Positions 32,800 to 41,504 of a stretch of 44,188 bases of DNA are shown piece after piece. The stretch lies in NCBI RefSeq assembly GCF_014201825.1, contig NZ_JACHFJ010000015.1, forward strand, positions 1-44,188, read 5' to 3'. Position 1 is the stretch's first letter, and the number at the start of each line of letters is the position of its first letter. Source of the stretch: Acidocella aromatica. GTDB lineage: Bacteria; Pseudomonadota; Alphaproteobacteria; Acetobacterales; Acetobacteraceae. The notes under the pieces were generated by a model, which worked only from the letters and a program-made list of their open reading frames with translations, had not been told where the DNA came from and did no database searches. The position numbers and the translations under genes are program-made.

Positions 32800-33627
32800 A
32801 TGATGCCACGTCTTTCCCCGCACATGACCGTGATGCACGCCGCGGCGAACAAAGCGGCGAAGCGTCTGCTGCGCGATTTCATGGAAGTCGAGAATCTGCA
32901 GGTTTCCGTTAAGGGGCCGGGGGATTTCGTCAGCCAGGCGGATCTGCGCGCCGAGCAGTCGCTGCGCGAGGATTTGGAGAAGGCCCGCCCGGGCTATGCC
33001 TTCCTGATGGAAGAGTCAGGTGCTTCCGGCTCCGATAAATGGGCCTGGCGCTGGGTTGTCGACCCGCTGGACGGCACCACCAACTTCCTGCACGGCATCC
33101 CGCATTGGGCGATCTCGATCGCGCTGGAGAAGCGCCTGCCGGATGGCGGCTCCGAGATCCATGCCGCTGTGGTGTACTGCCCGGTGAACGGCGAGATGTT
33201 CTGGGCCGAGAAAGGCATCGGCGCGTATCTCAACGACAAGCGCCTGCGCGTCTCCGCCCGGCGCGACCTGAAGGACGCGCTGTTCGCCACCGGCATTCCC
33301 TTCGCCGTCTCCGCCTCGCGCAGCCGCCTCTCCTTCGCCCGCACGCTGGGCACGCTGATGCCGCAGGTCGCGGGCATCCGCCGCTTCGGCTCCGCTGCGC
33401 TGGACCTCGCCTGGGTCGCGGCCGGGCGTTATGATGGCTATTGGGAAACCGGCATCTACCCGTGGGACATCGCGGCGGGCATGCTGATCGTGCGCGAGGC
33501 CGGCGGCTATGCCACCGATGCCGAAGGCAAGGATGAGATCGCCAACACCGTGGTGGCGGCAAACCCGCATCTGCACCCCAAATTGCTGGAAGTGGTGCAG
33601 GACGGTCTGGCGGCGGCCAAGGCTTGA
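32800..33627 (+). CDS. suhB: Inositol monophosphatase family protein (SuhB-like)
   Basis: In this 275-residue Mg-dependent phosphatase, metal ligands sit in LMEESG near 68 and WVVDPLDGTTNFLHGIPHWAIS near 85-106 (DPxDGTxN). The C-terminal motif is WDIAAGMLIVREAGGYATDAEG near 224-245. In proteobacteria SuhB also joins the ribosomal antitermination complex, so the phosphatase activity may not be its main job. GAGGAG stands ten bases before the ATG. It heads a plus-strand run through the OmpA/MotA/MotB genes to the cyclo-ligase. Confidence 0.92.
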   Translation: MMPRLSPHMTVMHAAANKAAKRLLRDFMEVENLQVSVKGPGDFVSQADLRAEQSLREDLEKARPGYAFLMEESGASGSDKWAWRWVVDPLDGTTNFLHGIPHWAISIALEKRLPDGGSEIHAAVVYCPVNGEMFWAEKGIGAYLNDKRLRVSARRDLKDALFATGIPFAVSASRSRLSFARTLGTLMPQVAGIRRFGSAALDLAWVAAGRYDGYWETGIYPWDIAAGMLIVREAGGYATDAEGKDEIANTVVAANPHLHPKLLEVVQDGLAAAKA

Positions 33628-33643
33628 CGTTAAGGTTTCTGCC

Positions 33644-34267
33644 GTGAAGCGAATTTTGCTCCTGGCAGGTCTTTCGGCTCTGGTTGCCCCATGCGCGCAG
33701 GCGCAGGTGGCAGTGAACGCGGCGGCGTTGCAGCAACTGGCTGGCACCCCGCCAGCCCCGCCGCCCGCCCCCAAGCCGGCACCCGCAGCTACAGCGCCCA
33801 TGCCGCATATCGCGCATCATCACCACGCGGCCCCGGCGGTTGTGGCGGCCAAACCCGCACCACCGCCGCTACCCCAGGCCGCGCCCGCCGCCCCGCAAGC
33901 CGCCCCGGCAACGCTCAAGGCGCCGCCGCCGCCGCCCTCCGTTCCCACGGAGGTGCTGAAAGCTCTGGCCCCTGTGCGGATCAACTTCGCCCCCGGCAGC
34001 GCAGACCTGCCAGCCAGCGCCGCCAATGCGCTCAGGCCCTTCTGCCACGAGGGCGGCATGGTCAGCATCGATGCCCATGCCCCGGCCAACCCCTCCGATC
34101 CCTCGGCGGCCATGCGGCTCTCGCTCTCCCGCGCTCTTGCGGTGAAGGCCGTGCTCGCCGCCTGCGGCGTGCCGGTGCAGAACATCGTGCCCCGCGCCGC
34201 GGGCGCGACACCCGGGCATGCTGACGACCAGACGATTGTGGCCGCGGGCACGGGAGCCGGAAAATGA
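33644..34267 (+). CDS. Secreted proline-rich OmpA-like protein
   Basis: 207 residues from a GTG sixteen bases after suhB. A signal peptide is visible at 1-20 (LLLAGLSALVAPCAQAQ). A Pro/Ala-rich linker containing HHHH covers 38-100. The C-terminal 105 residues resemble a small OmpA-type peptidoglycan-binding domain: VRINFAPGSADLPASAANALRPFC, then RLSLSRALAVKAVLAACGV and IVPRAAGATP. A long linker from membrane or periplasm to the wall suits a partner of the adjoining MotA/MotB-like pair. Its stop overlaps the MotA-like start (ATGA). Confidence 0.75.
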   Translation: MKRILLLAGLSALVAPCAQAQVAVNAAALQQLAGTPPAPPPAPKPAPAATAPMPHIAHHHHAAPAVVAAKPAPPPLPQAAPAAPQAAPATLKAPPPPPSVPTEVLKALAPVRINFAPGSADLPASAANALRPFCHEGGMVSIDAHAPANPSDPSAAMRLSLSRALAVKAVLAACGVPVQNIVPRAAGATPGHADDQTIVAAGTGAGK

Positions 34268-35400
34268 CAAAGCCGACCAACTACCTGATCCGCATGATCC
34301 TGTTCTGTGTGGTGGTATACAGCGTCGCGGCCCTGCTCGCGCCACAGCTGGCGCGCTTCTACATGGCCAATCCGGTGATCAACACGGTCATCGTGGCGGT
34401 GGAGCTGTTCGGCGTGTTCTGGAACATCCGTCAGGTGCAGCGTTTGTATCCCGAGGCCGCGTGGGTCGAGGATTTCCGCCGCCACCGCGAGCGGCTGGAG
34501 CAGGCGACGCCGCCGGTGCTGCTGGCCCCGATGGCGCGCATGCTGCACGGCCGCGCCGATGGCGAGCGGCGCATCACCCTCTCCGGCCCCGCGATGCGCA
34601 CGATCCTGGATGGCATCTCCGTCCGCCTGGACGAGAACCGCGAACTCTCCCGCTATGTTACCGGGGTGATGATCTTCCTTGGCCTGCTGGGCACGTTCTG
34701 GGGCCTGCTGCGCACGGTCAACTCCGTGGCCGAGGTCATCAACGGCATGAACCTCGCGGGCGGGGATGTGAACGGGATGTTCGCGCAGCTCAAGGGCGGG
34801 CTGGCCGGACCGCTGGCGGGCATGGGCACGGCGTTCTCCTCCTCAATGTTCGGCCTCTCCGGCGCGCTGATCCTTGGCTTTCTGGACCTCACCGCCGGAC
34901 AGGCGATGAACCGCTTCTTCAATGAGCTTGAAGAATGGTTGGCGGGGCTGACGCGGCTTTCCACCGGTGCTCTTTCGGGCGATGGCGATGGCAGCATCCC
35001 CATCTACGTGCAAGCATTGCTGGAACAGACGGCGGAGAACATGGACCAGCTCCAGCGCCTGCTGGCGCGCGGCGAGGAAGGCCGGGTGCAAAGCCATGCC
35101 GCCGTAGTGGCGATGACCGAGCGCCTCGCGCATCTTTCCGACACGCTGCGCGTGAACCAGCAGCTGATGGAAAAAATCGCCACCGCGCAGACGGAGCTGA
35201 CACCGGCCCTCGCGCGCCTCGCCGAGCCCAAACCAGCGGATGAGGTGGCACGCGCGCATCTGCGCAATATCGAGCTGCTGCTCTCCCGCCTGCTTACCGA
35301 GAGCGAACAGGGCCGCGCCCAGAACCTCTCCGAGCTGCGCAGCGATTTGAAGGTGATGACCCGCACCATCGCCGGGCTGGCGGATAACGCCCGCGCATGA
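34264..35400 (+). CDS. MotA/TolQ/ExbB-type proton-channel protein
   Basis: This 378-residue inner-membrane protein has two N-terminal hydrophobic segments (9-28 and 38-56) and a cytoplasmic loop. A pair of later segments follows, with GVMIFLGLLGTFWGLLRTV near 136 and AGMGTAFSSSMFGLSGALILGFLDL near 181, the MotA/TolQ signatures. The C-terminal 150 residues are coiled coil (MDQLQRLLARGEEGR, LLSRLLTESEQGRAQNLSELRSDLKVM). No flagellar genes are near, so an ExbB/TolQ or ZorA-like motor is more likely than a flagellar stator. It overlaps both neighbours by four bases. Confidence 0.85.
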   Translation: MTKPTNYLIRMILFCVVVYSVAALLAPQLARFYMANPVINTVIVAVELFGVFWNIRQVQRLYPEAAWVEDFRRHRERLEQATPPVLLAPMARMLHGRADGERRITLSGPAMRTILDGISVRLDENRELSRYVTGVMIFLGLLGTFWGLLRTVNSVAEVINGMNLAGGDVNGMFAQLKGGLAGPLAGMGTAFSSSMFGLSGALILGFLDLTAGQAMNRFFNELEEWLAGLTRLSTGALSGDGDGSIPIYVQALLEQTAENMDQLQRLLARGEEGRVQSHAAVVAMTERLAHLSDTLRVNQQLMEKIATAQTELTPALARLAEPKPADEVARAHLRNIELLLSRLLTESEQGRAQNLSELRSDLKVMTRTIAGLADNARA

Positions 35401-36521
35401 GCCGGCGGCGCGGCACGGGCAACGGGCTGGAGGCTTGGCCGGGCTATGTGGATGCGCTCTCCACCTTGCTCATGGTCACCATCTTCGTGCTGCTGGTGTT
35501 CGTGTTGGCCGAGGCGTTCCTCTCCTCGGCGCTGACCGGCTCCAACAACACCATCGACAAGCTGAAGCAGCAGATCGCCGAGCTTACGCAGAGTCTCTCC
35601 ATGGAAACCACCAAGGATGCGACGCTGAGCCAGGAGTTGGCCGCACTGAACGCGCAGCTCGCCAGTACGCAGACGGCCAATGCCAGCCTCACCCAGCAGC
35701 TCTCGGCGGATACGGCCACCATCACCGCGCTGCAAGGCGCGCAGAAATCGCTCCAGGCCCAGCTTTCCGACGCCCAGTCCCAAGCCGCCTCGGCCACCGG
35801 GCGCATCTCGGCCTTGCAGGCGCAGATGGAAGCCATCGCCGGTACGCCGGACATGCAGCAGAAACTCGCCGACGCGCAGAAGCTCTCCGCCCAGGATGAG
35901 GCGCAGATCGCGCTGCTGAACCAGCAGATGGCCGCGCTGCGCGCCCAGCTCGCCGCGCTGCAGACGGCGCTGGATGCCTCCCAAGCCGCCGACGCCAAGG
36001 ACAAGGTACAAATCGTGGACCTCGGCAAGCAGCTTAACGAGGCGCTAGCCCGCAAGGTGGAGGAGTTGCAGCAATACCAAAGCGTGTTCTTCCGCACACT
36101 CTCGGAAAGCCTGAAGGGCCAGAAGAATATCAAGGTCGTCGGCGACCGCTTCGTGTTCGAGAGCGACGTGCTCTTTCCCGTGGATGAGGCGACCATCACC
36201 CCGGAGGGTCAGGCCGAGATCGCGGAAGTCGCGAATGCGGTGAAGGAGATCGCCGCGAAGATCCCGCCAAATGTAAACTGGGTGCTCTCCGTGGATGGCT
36301 ATGCCGATGCGCAGCCGATCAAGGGCGGACCGTATAAGTCGAATTTCGACCTGTCCTCGGCACGCGCGCTGACGGTGCTGGATTTGCTGATCGCCGACGG
36401 CGTGCCGGAGAACCGGCTGGTCACCTCGGGGCTAGGCTCGAACAACCCGATCGCCACCGGCAACACCCCGGCCGATTACGCGCAGAACCGGCGGATCGAA
36501 TTCCGCCTGACCGCGCCTTAA
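35397..36521 (+). CDS. MotB/OmpA-type peptidoglycan-binding partner
   Basis: In this 374-residue protein, one membrane segment at 22-45 carries WPGYVDALSTLLMVTIF, with Asp19 as the likely proton carrier. Residues 50-220 form a long coiled coil (LKQQIAELTQSL, LAALNAQLASTQTANASLTQQL). The C-terminal 140 residues are an OmpA domain: FVFESDVLFPVDEATITPEGQAEI, SVDGYADAQPIKG, LSSARALTVLDLLIADGVPENRLVTSGLG and NRRIEFRLT. The coiled coil would sit in the periplasm between motor and wall. It starts in the stop of the MotA-like gene (ATGA). Confidence 0.88.
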   Translation: MSRRRGTGNGLEAWPGYVDALSTLLMVTIFVLLVFVLAEAFLSSALTGSNNTIDKLKQQIAELTQSLSMETTKDATLSQELAALNAQLASTQTANASLTQQLSADTATITALQGAQKSLQAQLSDAQSQAASATGRISALQAQMEAIAGTPDMQQKLADAQKLSAQDEAQIALLNQQMAALRAQLAALQTALDASQAADAKDKVQIVDLGKQLNEALARKVEELQQYQSVFFRTLSESLKGQKNIKVVGDRFVFESDVLFPVDEATITPEGQAEIAEVANAVKEIAAKIPPNVNWVLSVDGYADAQPIKGGPYKSNFDLSSARALTVLDLLIADGVPENRLVTSGLGSNNPIATGNTPADYAQNRRIEFRLTAP

Positions 36522-36525
36522 GACT

Positions 36526-37071
36526 TTGGAGCTTGCCGAACAAAAAGCGGCGCTGCGGGCGGAAATACTGGGCCTGCGCGTGGGCTGGGACCCGAGCCTG
36601 GGCACGAAATTAGCCAAGCATGTGCTGGCTTCGGGCATCGTGCCACCGGGCGCTGTGGTGGCCGGGTTCTGGCCGATGCCGCATGAGATCGACATATGCC
36701 CGCTGCTGCATGGCTTGCATGAGCGCGGCCATGTCATCGGCCTGCCGGAAACACCTCCACGCGGTAACCCGCTAATCTTCCGCGCCTGGACGCCGCAAGC
36801 CGAACTGCTACGCGGACGCTTCGGTACGCTCTACCCCGAGGGCGCTCCGATCGTGCCTGATTTCATCTTGGTGCCACTGGTGGCGTTCGACGCCAAGGGC
36901 CATCGGCTGGGCTATGGCGGCGGGTATTACGACCGCACTTTAGCCGAACTGCCCCACGCCTTCCGCCTGGGCTGCGCCTATGCCGCGCAGCAAGTGGCGC
37001 ATGTGCCGGTGGAGGAGATGGATTTGCACCTGCACGCCATCGCCACCGAAGCAGGTGTCAGGCCGCTATAA
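36526..37071 (+). CDS. 5-formyltetrahydrofolate cyclo-ligase
   Basis: This 181-residue enzyme uses ATP to turn 5-formyl-THF into 5,10-methenyl-THF. Residues 1-20 start with the family helix (ELAEQKAALRAEILGLR). FWPMPHEIDICPLL near 47, LPEGAPIVPDFILVPLVAFDAKGHRLGYGGGYYDRTLAEL near 105-143 is the nucleotide-binding signature (the first part reads YPEGAPIVPD). The start is TTG at 36526, four bases after the MotB-like stop; no ATG is available. In many proteobacteria this gene follows 6S RNA, but here it closes the motor operon instead. Confidence 0.93.
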   Translation: MELAEQKAALRAEILGLRVGWDPSLGTKLAKHVLASGIVPPGAVVAGFWPMPHEIDICPLLHGLHERGHVIGLPETPPRGNPLIFRAWTPQAELLRGRFGTLYPEGAPIVPDFILVPLVAFDAKGHRLGYGGGYYDRTLAELPHAFRLGCAYAAQQVAHVPVEEMDLHLHAIATEAGVRPL

Positions 37072-37073
37072 TT

Positions 37074-37104
37074 AAAAAAGGCGAGGAGCAATGCCCTCGC
37101 CTTT
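37074..37104. terminator. Bidirectional terminator between cyclo-ligase and helicase genes
   Basis: AAAAAAGGCGAGG, eight-base loop, CCTCGCCTTT. On the minus strand the stem is followed by six T, closing the helicase transcript; on the plus strand by TTT, closing the suhB-motor transcript. Confidence 0.85.
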
Positions 37105-37111
37105 GGTTGTT

Positions 37112-38365
37112 TTACGCAGCTCGCGTCTTGCGCTGCTCGCCATATTGCGGGCGGCGGGGCTTGGCGGGTTTCACCTTGCGCACCACCATGTCCGGGTGAC
37201 GCTGCGGCTTCTTCACCGGCATCGCCTGGGACGGACGGGTGCCGCCCGCTACTTCCATCTTGATGCCCGTGAGCTTCTCGATCTGGTTCAGGTACGGCAG
37301 CTCGGTCGCATCGCAGAAGGCCACGGCCACGCCCTCGGCGCCGTTACGGGCGGTACGGCCGATGCGGTGCACATAGCTCTCCGGCTCATTCGGCAGCTCG
37401 AAGTTCACCACGTGGGACACACCAGAAACGTCGATGCCGCGGGCCGCGATATCGGTCGCCACAAGCACCCGGGCCTCGCCGGACTTGAAGGCATCCAGCG
37501 CACGCTGGCGAGCGTTCTGGCCGAGATTACCATGCAACGCCACGGCCGGGATCTTCACGGCGTTCAGCTGCAGGGCCACGCGGTCCGCACCGCGCTTGGT
37601 GCGGGTGAACACGATGGAGCGGGTAAGGGCCGGGTCGCGCAGCAGGTCCACCAGCAGGTCGCGCTTCTGCGAGCCATCGACGAAATGCACGCTCTGGGCG
37701 ATGCGCGCCGGGGTGGAGGACACCGCCGCCACCGTCACCCTCACCGGGTCACGCAGCAGGCCTTCCGCCAGCTTGGAGATTTCCGCCGGCATGGTGGCCG
37801 AAAACAGGGCAGACTGGCGGCGCGTGGGCAGATGCGTCACGATCTTGCGGATATCGGGGAAGAAGCCGAGGTCCAGCATGCGGTCGGCTTCGTCCAGCAC
37901 GAAGAACTCGCACTGGTCGATGATCAGCTCCTTGGTGTTCATCAGGTCCAGCACGCGGCCTGGGCAGCCGACGACGATGTCCGCCCCGCGAGAAAGGCGC
38001 GTAACCTGCCCGGAGCGGCCCACGCCGCCGACGATGAGCACCACGCGCAGGCCGAGCCCAGCGCCGAACTTCTTGAATTCCTGCTCGATCTGCACGGCCA
38101 GCTCACGGGTCGGCGCCAGGATCAGCGCACGGGTGGAGAAGCGGCGGTTATGCAGCTTATGCCCGGCCATGACCTGCAGGATGGGCAGCGCGAAAGCGGC
38201 GGTCTTGCCGGTGCCGGTCTGGGCGAGGCCCAGCACGTCCTTGCGGGCGAGGCCATGCGGGATGGCGCCAGCCTGGATCGGGGTGGGCTTGATGAAGCCG
38301 GCATGCTTCAGCGCGGCGAGAATGGGGGTAGCGAAGCCAAAAGCTTCAAAAGTCGTATCAGTCAT
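37112..38365 (-). CDS. DEAD-box RNA helicase (RhlE-like)
   Basis: 417 residues from the ATG at 38365 (MTDTTFEAFGFATPILAALKHAGF), preferred to a longer frame. An ATP-dependent RNA unwinder. The Q-motif is FIKPTPIQAGAIP, motif I AQTGTGKT, Ia PTRELA, II VLDEADRML, III SAT, IV SIVFTRTK, V ATDIAARGID and VI HRIGRTAR. The C-terminal tail is short and basic (KKPQRHPDMVVRKVKPAKPRRPQ), as in the RhlE group. Ribosome assembly or cold-stress roles are usual for the family. The upstream region is non-coding and separates it from the GH17-GT2 gene terminator. Confidence 0.93.
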   Translation of the reverse strand: MTDTTFEAFGFATPILAALKHAGFIKPTPIQAGAIPHGLARKDVLGLAQTGTGKTAAFALPILQVMAGHKLHNRRFSTRALILAPTRELAVQIEQEFKKFGAGLGLRVVLIVGGVGRSGQVTRLSRGADIVVGCPGRVLDLMNTKELIIDQCEFFVLDEADRMLDLGFFPDIRKIVTHLPTRRQSALFSATMPAEISKLAEGLLRDPVRVTVAAVSSTPARIAQSVHFVDGSQKRDLLVDLLRDPALTRSIVFTRTKRGADRVALQLNAVKIPAVALHGNLGQNARQRALDAFKSGEARVLVATDIAARGIDVSGVSHVVNFELPNEPESYVHRIGRTARNGAEGVAVAFCDATELPYLNQIEKLTGIKMEVAGGTRPSQAMPVKKPQRHPDMVVRKVKPAKPRRPQYGEQRKTRAA

Positions 38366-38589
38366 AAACAAACGTCTCCGGCGCCAAGGAACAGCTCCAT
38401 GGCGATATTGTCCGGCTTCCACGCGCGATATTGGAAAAGGACGGGTACAAAAATGCCCGAGAAGGGACGTCCCCGCCCCCAAAAGACAAACCAGCCGCCA
38501 AGGCCAGGGACATAAACGCCCTGGTCGCGCATTCGCGGTTGGTGACGGCCTTATGCACAGGATAGGCTCGGCGATGCAAGCTTAATCGC

Positions 38590-38613
38590 AAAAAGGGCCC
38601 CGGAAAGGGGCCC
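38590..38613 (-). terminator. Terminator of the GH17-GT2 gene
   Basis: On the minus strand GGGCCCC, TTTCC, GGGGCCC is followed by five T, 28 bases beyond the stop codon. A clean GC-rich stem with a T-run. Confidence 0.9.
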
Positions 38614-38640
38614 TTTGCTTAGGTCTAAGTTCACTTCGGC

Positions 38641-41346
38641 TTAGTCGCCAGCCGCCGGATGCATGGCACCGAGCTTGGCGGGCGCCTTGGCCGGGGCCTG
38701 GACCATCACCGGCTTGGCGGCCTTGGCCGGCATGGAGGCCAGGATGGAGACACCGACCGAGGCGAGGTAGGGCATGGACTGGATCACCATTACCGCCACC
38801 CAGAGCTTGGCCTCCAGCGTCGCCCAGTGGTGGCCGAAGCCGACCCCCAGCGCCGCCCCCCAGGTCAGAGCCAGGATCACCAGCTCCTCGCGGGCCATCA
38901 CCAGACCCTGCACCAGGGCCGGGGCGTTCTCCATCTTGGGCGTGCGCAGGAAGGGCAGCTTGTTGCTGAAGAGGCCTTTCCACACCGCCTTGCCGATGCT
39001 GTGCGACAGAGCCAGCCCCGCCACCGCGGCGCCGATCCGGTCCCCGAAGCCGCAGGGCACGCGGTTCTTATAGAGGGCGAGGATCTGCGCGATCTTGAAG
39101 AAGAACAGGCCGATCGAGGGCAGCATGAAGAGGACGATCGGGAACTCGAAGCGCACCGGGTCCAGGATCAGCCCGGCCGACCAGGCGAGGCCCATGGCCA
39201 GGAACACAATCCCCAGCGCATCGCCGAACCAGGGCAGCCAGCCGGTGATGAAGTGCCAGCGCTGGCCGAGCGTCAGCTCCTTGTTGAAGGGGTTGAACAG
39301 AGCGTCGGCATTGGCGCGGACGATGCGCATGGCGCCATAGGCCCAGCGGAAACGCTGCTTGCGGAAGGCCGTGTAGTCGTCCGGCATCACACCCTTGCCG
39401 AAGGACTTCTTGGAGTACACCGCCTCGTACCCGGCGCGGAACAGGCGCAGGCCGAGCTGGCTGTCCTCGGTGATGCACCACTCCGCCCAGCCGTGCTCGT
39501 TGAGCAGCGCCTGCTTGCGGACCAGCGTCATCGTGCCGTGCTGGATGATGGCGTTACGCTCGTTGCGGGTGACCATGCCGGCGTGGAAGAAGCCCGCATA
39601 TTCCCAGAACATCATCCGCTTGAACAGCGAGCCGTCATTGTCGCGGTAGTCCTGGGGCGACTGGGTGAAGCCGACCTTCGGGTTGTCGAAGGCGGGAACC
39701 ATGGAGCGCAGCCAGTCGGGCTCCACCAGATAGTCGGAGTCGATCACACCAATGATCTCGGCGTCCGGGGCGGTCTCGCGCAGGCCGAAGTTCAGCGCGC
39801 CGGCCTTGTAGCCCTTGTACTTGCCCAGGGTGAAGAAGCGGAACTTGGGCCCCAGGCGGGCGCAATGCTCGGCCACCGGCTCCCACACAGCGGGGTCCAT
39901 GGTGTTGTTGTCGATGACCAGAACCTCGAAGCGGTCATAGTCCAGGTTAGCCAGGGCATCGAGCGTCTGCTTCACCATGTGCGGCGGCTCGTTGCAGATG
40001 GGCAGATGGATGGAGACCTTGGGCAGCTTCGCGCCAGCCGGGGCCGGGATCGGCTCGTAATGGCGCTTGGCGACGCGGCCGAAGATGGTCTCGACCAGAT
40101 CGAAGCTGTCGGCGATCAGCAGGAAGAGCAGCAGCCCCTGCCCGGCGGCCAGCGCGCCCCACACGGCGGCGGCACCCAGCGAGAGATAGGTCTCGCTCAT
40201 GTTCATGAACAGCAGAGCCAGGATGGCGGTGAAGCCTTCCACCAGCGCCGCGAAGGTGAGCTTGCCGAGGAAGCGGATATCCGGGCGGCGGGAGAGCAGC
40301 AGCATGGTGGCCGCCAGCGAGGCCAGGGTCGCGCCCAGAGCGTAGTCCATCCAGTGCGGATTATTCTCAACCGGGCCGGTCAGCGACCACTTGGCCTGAC
40401 GGTCCAGGGTGAACATGCCCCAGTAGCCGGCGGCGCGGCCCTCGAAGCTGGTCTTCCAGGGCTGGTCGAAGGCTTCCATCACGAAGTAGTCGATGTGCTT
40501 CTGCTGCGCGAGGTTGAAGAAATCGCGCAGGAAGCGGGCCTGATTGATGTTGCTCGCGCGGGCGGCGCCGATGTCGATACCGTCGGAGGGCCAGCCCACC
40601 TCGCCGATGACGATGCGCTTGTTCGGATAGGCCTTATGCACCGCCTCGAAGCGGTTCATCGTATCCTGCACCGCGATGTTCTCCGGCACGCCTTCCCAAT
40701 AGGGCAGCAGATGCACGGTGATGAAATCGACCTGGTTCGCGAGTTCAGGATGTTTCAACCAAACATGCCAGGGCTCGGCGGTGGAGACGGGCACATGCGT
40801 CTGCGCCTGCACCTGCTTGATGTCAGCGACGAGCTGCGGAACGGTGAGGTCGGTGCGCAGGATGGTCTCGTTACCGACCATGATCTGCTTCACATCGGGG
40901 TTGGCGTTCGCCACCTGCACCAGCTTGGCCAACTCCTTGGCGTTGGCGTCCGGGTGGCGGTCCAGCCAGCCGCCGAGCGTGACGTTGAGGTTCATGCCCT
41001 CGGCCAGGGCCGGGATCTGGCCGAGATCGCCTTCGACCGTGTAGGTGCGGATGTTGTGGGTGTATTTGGCGGCCAGGGCAAGGTCGGACTTGATCTCAAC
41101 CGTGCTGGGGTACTTGCCGCTCTCCGGGCTCTCGCCCTTGTGGAAGGGCGAGAAGGCGAAACCGCCGATCTCCCCGTGATAGGGAGCGATATTGGTCGCG
41201 GGCCGGTTGGCCGCCCCCCACAAGCCAAACGCCACCACGCCAACGCCGAGCGCAGCCGCCCAGGATGCCGGATTCGCCCAGCCCTTGCGCTGCTTGGCGG
41301 TGGAGATGAGCGCCTCCTGGCGCTGGATTGGTGACTGGTACGTCAT
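38641..41346 (-). CDS. GH17-GT2 fusion, putative beta-glucan synthase/remodelling enzyme
   Basis: 901 residues from the ATG at 41346; longer frames add non-conserved residues. After one membrane segment (26-45) comes a glycoside hydrolase family 17 domain (50-330). Its acid/base is in IMVGNETIL and its nucleophile in RIVIGEVGWPSDG. Then come membrane segments, a cytoplasmic GT2 domain (about 445-680) with VIDSDYLVEP (DxD), WCITEDSQLGLRLF (TED) and RKQRFRWAYG (QxxRW), and a set of C-terminal membrane segments. The order matches NdvB-type proteins for beta-1,3/1,6-glucans: one half polymerises, the other cuts or branches. The product is not determinable. Confidence 0.9.
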   Translation of the reverse strand: MTYQSPIQRQEALISTAKQRKGWANPASWAAALGVGVVAFGLWGAANRPATNIAPYHGEIGGFAFSPFHKGESPESGKYPSTVEIKSDLALAAKYTHNIRTYTVEGDLGQIPALAEGMNLNVTLGGWLDRHPDANAKELAKLVQVANANPDVKQIMVGNETILRTDLTVPQLVADIKQVQAQTHVPVSTAEPWHVWLKHPELANQVDFITVHLLPYWEGVPENIAVQDTMNRFEAVHKAYPNKRIVIGEVGWPSDGIDIGAARASNINQARFLRDFFNLAQQKHIDYFVMEAFDQPWKTSFEGRAAGYWGMFTLDRQAKWSLTGPVENNPHWMDYALGATLASLAATMLLLSRRPDIRFLGKLTFAALVEGFTAILALLFMNMSETYLSLGAAAVWGALAAGQGLLLFLLIADSFDLVETIFGRVAKRHYEPIPAPAGAKLPKVSIHLPICNEPPHMVKQTLDALANLDYDRFEVLVIDNNTMDPAVWEPVAEHCARLGPKFRFFTLGKYKGYKAGALNFGLRETAPDAEIIGVIDSDYLVEPDWLRSMVPAFDNPKVGFTQSPQDYRDNDGSLFKRMMFWEYAGFFHAGMVTRNERNAIIQHGTMTLVRKQALLNEHGWAEWCITEDSQLGLRLFRAGYEAVYSKKSFGKGVMPDDYTAFRKQRFRWAYGAMRIVRANADALFNPFNKELTLGQRWHFITGWLPWFGDALGIVFLAMGLAWSAGLILDPVRFEFPIVLFMLPSIGLFFFKIAQILALYKNRVPCGFGDRIGAAVAGLALSHSIGKAVWKGLFSNKLPFLRTPKMENAPALVQGLVMAREELVILALTWGAALGVGFGHHWATLEAKLWVAVMVIQSMPYLASVGVSILASMPAKAAKPVMVQAPAKAPAKLGAMHPAAGD

Positions 41347-41504
41347 GGCCTTGCGATCCAAAAACCCCGGGACTAGCCCCGCGTGTAACGATTTATGACG
41401 TTCCAGTAAGGCGTCGGCTGGGCGCGATTGTGTCCCAACTAAGGCAAAACGAACGTCAGCCATGCGCGGCATGGCTGCACGCCCCGCAAATTTTCGATAC
41501 AAGC

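Noticed and set aside
34264-36521. Zorya defence system (ZorA/ZorB)
   Set aside because: The channel and OmpA partner resemble ZorA/ZorB, but no ZorC, ZorD or ZorE helicase/nuclease genes follow. The neighbours are housekeeping genes.
37112-38365. DEAD-box helicase as part of a defence island
   Set aside because: All RhlE-type motifs and a basic tail are present, and the base composition is core-like. No nuclease or defence gene is adjacent.
38659-41334. Plus-strand open frame of 891 codons opposite the GH17-GT2 gene
   Set aside because: Antisense of a clear fusion enzyme with both active sites; the composition is that of a GC-rich shadow.
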